Assembly: GCA_020426515.1 (NCBI GenBank)
Contig: JAGQPW010000039.1
Coordinates: 1-40,909 of the forward strand
Direction: 5' to 3'
From: Planctomycetaceae bacterium
GTDB lineage: Bacteria; Planctomycetota; Planctomycetia; Planctomycetales; Planctomycetaceae
DNA length: 40,909 nt
The first letter of the stretch is position 1. Every line of letters begins with the position of its first letter. A model generated the notes under the pieces. That model searched no databases. It was not told the DNA's origin and was given only the letters and a program-made list of their open reading frames with translations. Both the position numbers and the translations under genes were made by a program. Below are positions 24,601 through 31,306 of the stretch, in pieces.

Positions 24601-24926
24601 AGTTGTCGGGCAAAGTAAATATCGACTCCGTCTTCGAAGATGACGACCACCTGGGAGAGGCCGAATTTGGAAATGGATCGCAAGTCCTGAAGGCCGGGCA
24701 GACCGCTGATGGCCTGCTCGACCGGGAATGTGATCTGCCGCTCAACTTCCTCCGGCGAGAGGGCCGGCGCCACAGTGTTGATCTGAATCATCACTGGTGT
24801 CGTATCCGGGAAGGCGTCGATGTCCAATTGCCTCAGCGAGGCCACGCCAACGCCGCCCAGAAGCATGACCCCCAGGATGACCAGCGCGCGATGACGGAGC
24901 GAAAAGTCAATCAGCCAGTTGAGCAT
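21693..24926 (-). CDS. HME-RND heavy-metal efflux pump (CzcA/CusA family)
   Basis: 1077 residues, full length for the family. It begins MLNWLIDFSLRHRALVILGV (first membrane helix), then the periplasmic porter domain (TFPVEQAISGLPGLQDLRSI). The helix-4 motif IDFGLVVDSSVVMIENCVRH follows, with the proton-relay Asp. The second half repeats the layout (TEFVPRLSEGAVVINVVRLA; RPILMTTLVAALGFLPMAFS). RND pumps of this kind move divalent or monovalent heavy metals out using the proton gradient. The DFG...D...EN form points more to Zn/Co/Cd/Ni-type pumps than to classic CusA, but the substrate is not certain. It lies 12 bases after the fusion-protein gene. Confidence 0.92.
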   Translation of the reverse strand: MLNWLIDFSLRHRALVILGVMLLGGVGVASLRQLDIDAFPDTTPVMIQINTVAPALSPEEVERQITFPVEQAISGLPGLQDLRSISKFGLSQVVVIFEDGVDIYFARQLISERLSTVELPEGIQRPQMGPVSTGLGEVFHYVLTYEGVDFSAVSDEERERRLTELRTLHDWVVKPQLRSVPGVAEVNSWGGYEKQYQVRLDPDLLIKHELTYDQVAEAVRQNNQNVGGGTITDGSQMLLVHGVGRTVNIPQIEKIVITSRDGVPIRVRDVAKVQTGHEIRRGTVTADGRGEAVLGLGFMLMGENSHEVTWALKNKLREIKESLPHGVTIKTVYDRTELVDHVIETVQANLFEGGLLVIVVLFIFLGNLRAGLIVALAIPLSMLCAFSGMLQFGISASLLSLGAIDFGLVVDSSVVMIENCVRHLAHRQNGRSRLEIIRDAAIEVRKPTMFGELIIMIVYLPILALEGVEGKLFRPMALTVIFALAGSMILSLTLMPVLASLFLPKQLEEREPLLIRILKRLYAPVLRFTMHHKLAVIGFALSVLIVAFGMIAPNLGTEFVPRLSEGAVVINVVRLAGTDLEETIRYNTQMEKVLLEKFPDEIVHVWSRVGTAEVATDPMGTELTDLFVTLRPRHEWKRAEAQAELTALIQEELRDLPGPRLAMTQPIEMRMNEMISGVRSDVAAILYGDDLDLMVTKAAEIEQVIKSIDGAADVKVEQVTGQPVLQIHINQDEIARYGIPAKSVLDLVESLGSKHVGEVYEGQLRFPLIIRLPERARADAEAIESILVATPAGERIPLSRLASVEAVEGPNTINREWYQRRITVEANVRGRDMGSFVAEAQRKVNDQVQLPPGRYRVEWGGQFEHLERAQTRLMIVVPLALLMIFTLLYMTYRNMIDSIRVFTGVPFAWIGGIVALWMRGMPFSISAAVGFIALSGVAVLDDMLLVSTIRRLQRWGRSLDDAVEEAAMTRLRPILMTTLVAALGFLPMAFSTGMGAEVQRPLATVVIGGVCSATIMSLLVLRVLYVIFNRPAQRHDDDHEDDDPQQLFEPIEPDSRHVPELHSVSLCTGVSPTGERT

Positions 24927-24938
24927 TTCGAGTCCTTT

Positions 24939-26573
24939 CTATTCGACACAGGTGCAACCGGCACCGAGGTTATTCTTGAGCAACTGGGCACGCAGCACGT
25001 CGCTTCCTCTACTGACGACGACTTCGCCCGGCAGGACACCGGCGATGATTTCCATCACGTCGCCATTGCTGGCCCCCGTGCGGACCGTCCGCACGTGAAA
25101 GACTTTGGGACTCTCCGGACCATCGAAGTAGCCCTTGTCGCGGACAAAGACCACCTGACAGCAGCCTTCCCAATGCACGGCGATGTTGGGGACGACAATT
25201 GCGTCCCCTTCTTCTCGTAAGATGATTTTTCCAGCACCAAAGGTCTCGTCGCGAAGACGACCGTCAGGGTTTGCGAGTTCGGCTCGGACTTTCACCATGC
25301 GGGTCTGTTTGTCAGCCGCCGTGCTGATCCAGCTCAATGTGCCGGAGACTTCGTCCGGACTCCCATTGGGCATAAAGCGGACGGTCTGCCCGAGCGTAAG
25401 GAGATTTGCATCTTCCAGCGGAATGCTCAGCGTCAGCCACATTCGAGAGGGATCAGCCACCTGAAACAGCGTTTGCGTTGGATCGACAACTTCCCCGGCG
25501 ACGACGTGCCTGTCGACGATCACGCCACCCAACGGACTCCGGATCGGGATCAGGTTGGCGCTTGCCGTTTCTGACTCGAATTGACCGGCAAGGTCATCTG
25601 GCAGACCGACGAAGCGCAAGTGATCCACGATTGCCTGCTTGGAAAGAGGCCTTAAGCCGGAAACGTCCACAGGAAGTCCCAGATTAGCGAGGGCCTGCTG
25701 GGCACTGAGCACCTCGGCTTCCGTCTGCGCAAGCGTGGCCTCTGTCTCCAGAAGCTGCTTCCCAGGGATAGCTCCTGCGGTGACCCCTGAAAGGCGGTCG
25801 AAGTTCTTGCGTGCGAGTCCCTCCGCCACAAGCGCTTTCACTAGATCGCCTTTCAGACGTCCCACCTCCATCGCGTCCACGACCGCCAGCACGTCTCCTT
25901 CCTGGACGGGGTCACCGACATTCTTCAAGACGCGCCACGCCGTCCCCGCAACCCGCGAGGAGAGGCTCGCGAATCGTGTCGCGTCGTAGGTGACTTCCCC
26001 ATTGCCTGAAACCCATTCGCTGATCGGTTTCCGCTCGACCAGCTCCACATCGATGCCTGCCTGCTGTACTGCTTCGACCGAGGCGAATTGAATTCGGCGC
26101 TGATACACGTTGCACGCGGCATTGTTGTGCCGCCGATCTCGGAGTCCCAAGACAATTGCCGTTCGCTCTAGGTCCACCTCCAATCCAGTCGGCACTTCTT
26201 TGAGTTGGGCGACGTCCGGGTGATGCAACGGACAGTTGTGGACGCCGTGCTCCGGGCACCAGCCGTAATCCGGTTCGGCTGGAAACAGGTCGGGGTTGCA
26301 CTCAACGCATTGAGACTCCGGAACACCGTGTTCCTCGCACCAATCGTTAGGCGCTAGCTGCGTTGCGCCGGTCAGCTCGGCATAGCTGGGCAGTTTCCAG
26401 TGATGTTGGTGCCCGTACGTTCCAACAGCGGCCAGCGATGCCATCACCAGTACGGTTGGAATATGATGTAGTGCAAACGCCCAGAGGGCTGCTGCTCGCT
26501 GGGGGGGGGCTGGAATAGCATTCGACTCATCGGGAGCTGCTGCTTTTGCTGATGGCATTGTTGACGCTGTCAT
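24939..26573 (-). CDS. RND membrane fusion protein (CusB/CzcB type) with metal-binding head
   Basis: 544 residues, long for the family. One N-terminal membrane helix (about 37-53, IPTVLVMASLAAVGTYG) is followed by two Cys/His modules: DWCEEHGVPESQCVEC (77-92) and GWCPEHGVHNCPLHHPD (104-120). The usual hairpin, lipoyl and beta-barrel parts follow (SSRVAGTAWRVLKNVGDPVQ; RSPLGGVIVDRHVVAGEVVD; DPSRMWLTLSIPLEDANLLT). The end is GAGCTCVE, with two more Cys. It links the inner-membrane pump to an outer-membrane channel and may collect metal with its head. AGGAG before the ATG supports the start. No outer-membrane factor gene is next to it. Confidence 0.9.
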   Translation of the reverse strand: MTASTMPSAKAAAPDESNAIPAPPQRAAALWAFALHHIPTVLVMASLAAVGTYGHQHHWKLPSYAELTGATQLAPNDWCEEHGVPESQCVECNPDLFPAEPDYGWCPEHGVHNCPLHHPDVAQLKEVPTGLEVDLERTAIVLGLRDRRHNNAACNVYQRRIQFASVEAVQQAGIDVELVERKPISEWVSGNGEVTYDATRFASLSSRVAGTAWRVLKNVGDPVQEGDVLAVVDAMEVGRLKGDLVKALVAEGLARKNFDRLSGVTAGAIPGKQLLETEATLAQTEAEVLSAQQALANLGLPVDVSGLRPLSKQAIVDHLRFVGLPDDLAGQFESETASANLIPIRSPLGGVIVDRHVVAGEVVDPTQTLFQVADPSRMWLTLSIPLEDANLLTLGQTVRFMPNGSPDEVSGTLSWISTAADKQTRMVKVRAELANPDGRLRDETFGAGKIILREEGDAIVVPNIAVHWEGCCQVVFVRDKGYFDGPESPKVFHVRTVRTGASNGDVMEIIAGVLPGEVVVSRGSDVLRAQLLKNNLGAGCTCVE

Positions 26574-26624
26574 TTGATCAACTCCTGGAGAACGACCGAC
26601 GAAGTCCAGCGTGGAACTCTGTGA

Positions 26625-26644
26625 AAACCTGCGCAGGCAGGTTT
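26625..26644 (-). terminator. Possible weak terminator hairpin
   Basis: AAACCTGC (26625-26632) and GCAGGTTT (26637-26644) form an 8-bp stem with a 4-base loop. On the minus strand the stem ends in TTTT. It lies between the Cys-rich gene and the fusion-protein gene, so it could reduce read-through into the RND genes. Confidence 0.45.
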
Positions 26645-26755
26645 AACCACAGACAAGAGAACGCAGTTCGGCCTCAGACAAAGTGGCGAACCGCCCCAGA
26701 GCGGCAATTCCGAGCGCAAACCTCGGGAACGGAATCCCGGCGCGCTCTCGCTCCG

Positions 26756-27163
26756 TTAAACTTGGAACGATTGATGCACAATGCGCGCAGCGCGACCCGC
26801 AGGCGCTCGATGCGCGTGATTGTCAGCCCGCTCGACAGCAGCCAGCGAGGACAGGTTCGACTGGCTAACCTGATCTTCAATCCATTGCTCGGCGAAGACA
26901 TGCTGGCTCATGGAATTCAGATCGACCTGAACACCGTCCACCAACACCACGGCTCCATTGCAAAGGCAAGTAGGGCATTGGCAATCATCAACTGGTGAGT
27001 GCGGCGTTTGCGCGGGAGCAGAGTCGTGCTCCGCGTGGTGTGAGCAACAACCACACGTGGAACAATCTGCATTCGGCGCAACCATCACGTCAAGCGCACC
27101 CATGCAATTCAACGGGCACGCCAAGAGGGCGATAGTCATCAGAAGATGAAGACAACGGTGCAT
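26756..27163 (-). CDS. Cys/His-rich exported small protein
   Basis: 135 residues from the ATG at 27163. A signal-like helix (LHLLMTIALLACPLNCMGAL) is followed by DCSTCGCCSHHAEHDSAPAQ and DDCQCPTCLCNGAVVLVDGV, clustered Cys and His likely to bind soft metals. The C-terminal part is amphipathic and basic. No known family is recognised; similar in style to the small exported protein at 34221-34598. It is the first gene of the RND cluster on this strand, and 203 bases separate it from the divergent barrel gene. Confidence 0.65.
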   Translation of the reverse strand: MHRCLHLLMTIALLACPLNCMGALDVMVAPNADCSTCGCCSHHAEHDSAPAQTPHSPVDDCQCPTCLCNGAVVLVDGVQVDLNSMSQHVFAEQWIEDQVSQSNLSSLAAVERADNHAHRAPAGRAARIVHQSFQV

Positions 27164-27366
27164 GATTTCAGTCTGGCGTCGGTCACATCGCCTGTCAAGA
27201 CGATTCGGTTGGAAGCTCCCGCGCACCATCGGTGTACGAGACTTTTTGTGTGTCAAACATGAGAATTTTGATCGATCAAAACTTCTGCGTGGCCGATAGA
27301 CAAGAGGCACACCAGTGTATCCTCGGCTACATTCTTAGCGTACGTGATGACGAAAGTTGATTCCCA

Positions 27367-28314
27367 ATGGTGCCTCCCGCCGACAATTTCCGATTCCTGT
27401 CCAGCGACGCAACTGGACTATGTATTGTGCTTTGGTGCACTATCCTGATGCTCGGATTCTCTAATTTTTCAGTGGCTCAGGACGCGGCGTTTCCCTCGCT
27501 TCGGGATCCAGGTCGCCAAGCGAATCACGGTGGATTGACAGGGACATTGTTTCGCTGGGCGAGCGAACCGTCGGCAGAATCGGCCGTTGGGCCAGATCTA
27601 AACGAGCCCCTCGTTACGGACCGGCCCGATTTCACCGAAGCGAGTTCGACGGTGGGACAGGGAGTTGCTCAACTTGAATTCGGCTATACGTTTACATTCG
27701 ATAGTGAGGCGGGAACACGGACCAGATCGCATTCTGTTCCCGAGATTCTGTTCCGCTATGGAATCATCGACGACTGGATGGAACTTCGTTTTGGAGGAAA
27801 CTACGCGTACCAGAGCGTGAGCGGCCTGACGGCGGCGGGAGCCGAGGATCTATATCTTGGTGCCAAACTGGCGCTGACTCCACAGGCTGGATTTCTGCCC
27901 GAGATGGCGATCATACCTCAAATGACAGTGCCCACCGGTCACAGCACACTGACGGCTGGCGAGGTCCTGCCGGGAGTGAATTGGATTTATGGCTGGGAAA
28001 TCAACGACATCCTGTCGACGGCTGGAAGCACACAGTTCAACCGTGCAATGGACGACACCGGTAGCGCCTATACCGAATGAGCACAGTCATGGACTGTCGG
28101 CTATTCGATGACGGATCGCGTGGGAGCCTACACAGAATGGTTCGGCTTCTTCCCCCACAGTTCGGAGGCGGCCAAGCCGGAACATTACTTCAACGGCGGC
28201 CTTACGTTCCTGTTGACCGATGACATCCAGTGGGACGTTCGGGCTGGCGTCGGTTTGAACGATGCCGCAGACGACAGCTTCGTCGGCACAGGTCTGTCGA
28301 TTCGATTTCGATGA
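27367..28314 (+). pseudogene. MetA-pathway-type outer-membrane barrel, broken by an in-frame TGA
   Basis: From the ATG at 27367 a signal region (LCIVLWCTILMLGFSNFSVA) leads to TDRPDFTEASSTVGQGVAQL and EFGYTFTFDSEAGTRTRSHS. Alternating strands (WMELRFGGNYAYQSV; GFLPEMAIIPQMTVPTGHST) are typical of Phenol_MetA_deg (PF13557-type) barrels. A TGA at 28078-28080 interrupts the same frame, which resumes as AQSWTVGYSMTDRVGAYTEW and ends NDAADDSFVGTGLSIRFR. The last strand thus lies after the stop. It is the only non-IS plus-strand gene of the metal island and might once have served the RND pump. Without read-through it yields a barrel missing its end. Confidence 0.78.
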
Positions 28315-28403
28315 GTCTGCCAATAAGACTCGGCGTATCCAGCCACGTGACAGCATACAGATGCTGGGAACTGCACCATCCAATGTTCGAATAGCATTGG
28401 AAT

Positions 28404-29356
28404 TGCTCTGTTGAAAACTTCCCTGGCAATCTGAATTGAATGGCGCTACAAGACGTTGATGAGCCAGACATCAGGGACGAATGTGTTGTTGGAGGCGGCG
28501 TCGTTGTCGATGCGGGTGGCGGCAAAGTACGTCGCTCCGTATTCGCATCGCAACAGCCCGCAGAAGTTTACGCAGGCCCAACTGATGACCTGCCTGGTGC
28601 TCAGGGCCTATTTGAAAACAACCTACCGGGGGCTGATTGAGTTGCTGGAGACCGCAGACGGGTTGCGGGCTCGCCTCGGACTGCGTCGCTTGCCGCACTA
28701 TTCCACGCTCAAGAAGTTTGCGGATCGCAAAGACGTGCTCCAGATTGTGGACTGCATGTTGCTGGAAATGGTGCAGCAACTGGATGCCTAGGCTCCGCAG
28801 GCGGCCATCGACTCCACGGGCCTGGAAACGACATCCGCCAGTGCCCACTACACAACGCGCAGCGGTAAGAAACGGCAGAAGTTCATCAAGGTGTCGGTGT
28901 GCGTGATGATCGGTTCGCTGCTGCCCAGCAGCGTGGCCTTGAGTTGGGGACCCGGCAACGACAAGTCCGAAGCCCCCGAGGTGCTGGCCAAGGCCGCCAA
29001 CGTCAATCGACCGGCCGTGCTGTTTGCCGATGCTGGTTACGATGCGGAATGGGTGCATGAATTCTGCCATGAGGATTGGCAGGTGGAGAGCGTCATCAAG
29101 CCTGCTGTGCATCGCTCCGATGGGCAACTCAATGGTGCCTATCGCTCGCAGATGACCACGGAAACATTGCAAGACAAGAACTACGGACGACGCTGGCTGG
29201 TGGAATCGTTCATGAGCGGGCTGAAGCGCACGACAGGTTCGACCTTGGCGGCCCGCTCGGAACATTGTCTGTTCGTGGAAGCGGCCATCAAAGTCCTGGC
29301 CTACGCCCTGCGGCGTTAGCCCGTCCATGGATCGTCAAACACATTTCAACAGAGCA
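28404..29356 (+). mobile_element. IS5-family (IS903-like) element with 9-bp target duplication
   Basis: The ends TGCTCTGTTGAAA (28404-28416) and TTTCAACAGAGCA (29344-29356) are perfect 13-bp inverted repeats. CATTGGAAT flanks both sides (28395-28403 and 29357-29365), a 9-bp duplication. A length of 953 bp and a 9-bp duplication fit the IS903 group. The insertion looks recent, since both repeats are unmutated. Confidence 0.85.
28456..29319 (+). pseudogene. IS5/IS903-like transposase with an amber stop
   Basis: The frame from 28456 reads KFTQAQLMTCLVLRAYLKTT and RLPHYSTLKKFADRK, then stops at a TAG (28789-28791). It continues in the same frame as APQAAIDSTGLETTSASAHY (first Asp), AVLFADAGYDAEWVHEF (second Asp) and NYGRRWLVESFMSGLKRTTG (Glu), ending near the right repeat. 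All catalytic residues are kept but the stop separates the N-terminal third from the DDE core. Since the element ends are perfect, the stop either arose after insertion or was tolerated by transposase acting from elsewhere. Confidence 0.85.
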
Positions 29357-29443
29357 CATTGGAATGAAAAGCCACCGCTGTCGCGATGACGTCTCGCGGC
29401 AGCGGTGATCTGAGGACTTCAAACCGGGTTTGCTTCCATAGAC

Positions 29444-30496
29444 TTAAGGAACACTGGGAGGGGGCGATGTTGTCAGCGGCACGCCACTGGATGCGGGAGC
29501 AGAACTAAACGGAATTGGTGGTGGAGACGAAGCCGTCGCTCCAAAGAGGCCGCTCAAGGCTGGTACCTGTCCAGCCGGAGTCCAGTTTCCGATTGCAGGA
29601 CTCCAGACCAGGGTGGCGCGAGAGACCTGGCCGGACTGGATGCTCTGGGCCAATTGGCCTTCGCCAAAAGGGCCTTGGGCCTCGCCATTGACGGCGATAT
29701 GCCACATAACAACAGGTGGGGGCGGAGGGACCGCGCCGGGAGCGGAGGCAGTTCCCAAGCTCCCCGCCATGCCGTTTGCCACCGGGGCTGTTGCTCCGGC
29801 GGCCGGGGCGTGCTGCACACCAGCATCATACATCAGGTGATGCAAGGTCGACTCGATCAAATCCATCTTGGAGAGAATTCCAAGTTGGCCAACTTGCTGG
29901 TGATGATGTCGCGACCAACCGCGGACATCATCTTGAACATGGTGAAACAGTTCATCGATCCCATTCAGGCGGGTGGCGATGGCCTGTCGATCCTGCTGAT
30001 GTTCTGCCGCGTGAATGAACTTGGCGGTCTCCAGGACTTTAAACGCTTCTCGATACGTCTCTGCATATCCGTGGTTGTGGGAGTAGTTGTAATGCAGGTC
30101 GAGACAGAATTCATTGACCAGAGTTTCCAAACGACCTGCCAGATCGTCGAGATGCGAGAATCCACCAAATTGCACCTGCATAGGCCGTGCCACAGTGTGG
30201 ACAGTCGTCGAACTCGCAGTCTGCGGATGGTAGTAATAGCCTCCGTTGTGGGAGTAATAGGTTCCGTGATGATGCCCACCGGTATGCGGAACAACGTAAG
30301 TCGAATTGGGCTGCACAACGTTGTGGTGATACTGTCCGATGACATGACCGTGACTGTCGCGGACGACGTGGTCGTGATGGTTGAAGTTGTAACTGGGCGT
30401 GTAATGGTTCTGGCGGTGATGGTGATGCTGAGCATTGGCCGCCCCCCCTGTCAGGCTCATGGCCAAAACGCACATCGCAGCGTTGACGATCTTCAT
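29444..30496 (-). CDS. Exported His-rich protein with C-terminal GYF_2 domain
   Basis: 350 residues; the ATG at 30496 has GGGAGAATTAC upstream. A signal peptide (MKIVNAAMCVLAMSLTGGAA, cut near NAQ) is followed by a His/Tyr/Asn-rich region (QHHHHRQNHYTPSYNFNHHD) that could bind metals. A helical middle comes next (HLDDLAGRLETLVNEFCLDL), then, after a Pro-rich linker, a GYF_2/DUF4339 domain (about 265-318; MWHIAVNGEAQGPFGEGQLA, LVWSPAIGNWTPAGQVPAL). A Pro/Ser tail ends the protein. GYF_2 domains normally bind proline-rich peptides. The likely home is the periplasm or surface of the cell. Confidence 0.78.
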   Translation of the reverse strand: MKIVNAAMCVLAMSLTGGAANAQHHHHRQNHYTPSYNFNHHDHVVRDSHGHVIGQYHHNVVQPNSTYVVPHTGGHHHGTYYSHNGGYYYHPQTASSTTVHTVARPMQVQFGGFSHLDDLAGRLETLVNEFCLDLHYNYSHNHGYAETYREAFKVLETAKFIHAAEHQQDRQAIATRLNGIDELFHHVQDDVRGWSRHHHQQVGQLGILSKMDLIESTLHHLMYDAGVQHAPAAGATAPVANGMAGSLGTASAPGAVPPPPPVVMWHIAVNGEAQGPFGEGQLAQSIQSGQVSRATLVWSPAIGNWTPAGQVPALSGLFGATASSPPPIPFSSAPASSGVPLTTSPPPSVP

Positions 30497-30774
30497 GTAA
30501 TTCTCCCGGGAAAAGGTTTGATTTCTCATCCATGAACAGAGAGCGACAGTTCCGCATCGGCCCAGCGAGAGTGTATCATGCTAAGATGTGCCCTGCTACG
30601 ATCGTGAAGCTCGCATGCACACTTACGGCACCGCCGCGGGATAATTCCGCAACGTGATCGGACGTTGGGAATTTGGAAAATAAGGCGAGGAGAAACGAAC
30701 CGACCGGCTCGATATTCGACTCGCCCCGAAGGTCTTGGCTCAGGTGTGATGATTCGGATCGGCGAACTCACCAA

Positions 30775-31107
30775 TCACTGGTGCCAGTGTCCGGTACGAT
30801 GGACGTCAAAGTGCCCGGGCTGAGAGTGCAGATGGCCGCCATGGCGATACGCACTCGGGGCGTGATAATCGTAGTGACTGGTGTTGTGGTACCCGCCATA
30901 ACCATATCCCGTCCCGTAGTTGGTGTAGCCGCGGACCTGCGGGCTGGAACCGTATCCGCCATAGCCATACGAGGGCGTTGTGTATGCACTGCGCGAGTAT
31001 CCGTGGCCGTGGCTGCTGTGACCATGCCCCCATTGGGCTTCGGCATTCGAGGAGAATAGTGTGATTCCTAGCACTGCGGCACTCAGGATCGCGATGGATT
31101 TGGACAT
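30775..31107 (-). CDS. Exported Gly/Tyr/His-rich protein (110 aa)
   Basis: The ATG at 31107 starts MSKSIAILSAAVLGITLFSS and continues NAEAQ, a clean signal peptide. The mature part is low-complexity: GHGHSSHGHGYSRS, GYGGYGSSPQVRGYTNYGTG, and HYDYHAPSAYRHGGHLHS with 15-odd His. Such sequence suits metal binding or surface adhesion rather than an enzyme. It lies between the His-rich GYF_2 protein and the P-type ATPase on the same strand. Confidence 0.68.
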   Translation of the reverse strand: MSKSIAILSAAVLGITLFSSNAEAQWGHGHSSHGHGYSRSAYTTPSYGYGGYGSSPQVRGYTNYGTGYGYGGYHNTSHYDYHAPSAYRHGGHLHSQPGHFDVHRTGHWHQ

Positions 31108-31306
31108 GTCTCTGCTCCAAAAAACTTTTGAAATCTTCGAGAACTCGAAATCACGAATCGGCGATGGCCGAAGTGGCTTGCGAGTGACGAATACTTCAAT
31201 AAGCAGAACCTGTACCAATCGGCCGAAATTGCCGACAGGCCTGTTTTTCAGGGGAAATCCAGTGGTTCGGCGAGCTTGCACATCTCATTTCGACAACAGT
31301 GCGACG

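Noticed and set aside
592..28791. In-frame TAG in hsdS (592), in the IS3 orfA remnant (near 20600) and in the IS903-like transposase (28789) as a sign of TAG recoding
   Set aside because: All three are in IS or IS-damaged genes, and a healthy gene in the window ends in TAG (the gene stopping at 2112). Ordinary decay explains them.
29654..30535. A plus-strand 293-residue open frame opposite the His-rich protein
   Set aside because: It is a shadow of the minus-strand gene, which has a signal peptide, a ribosome site and a GYF_2 domain.
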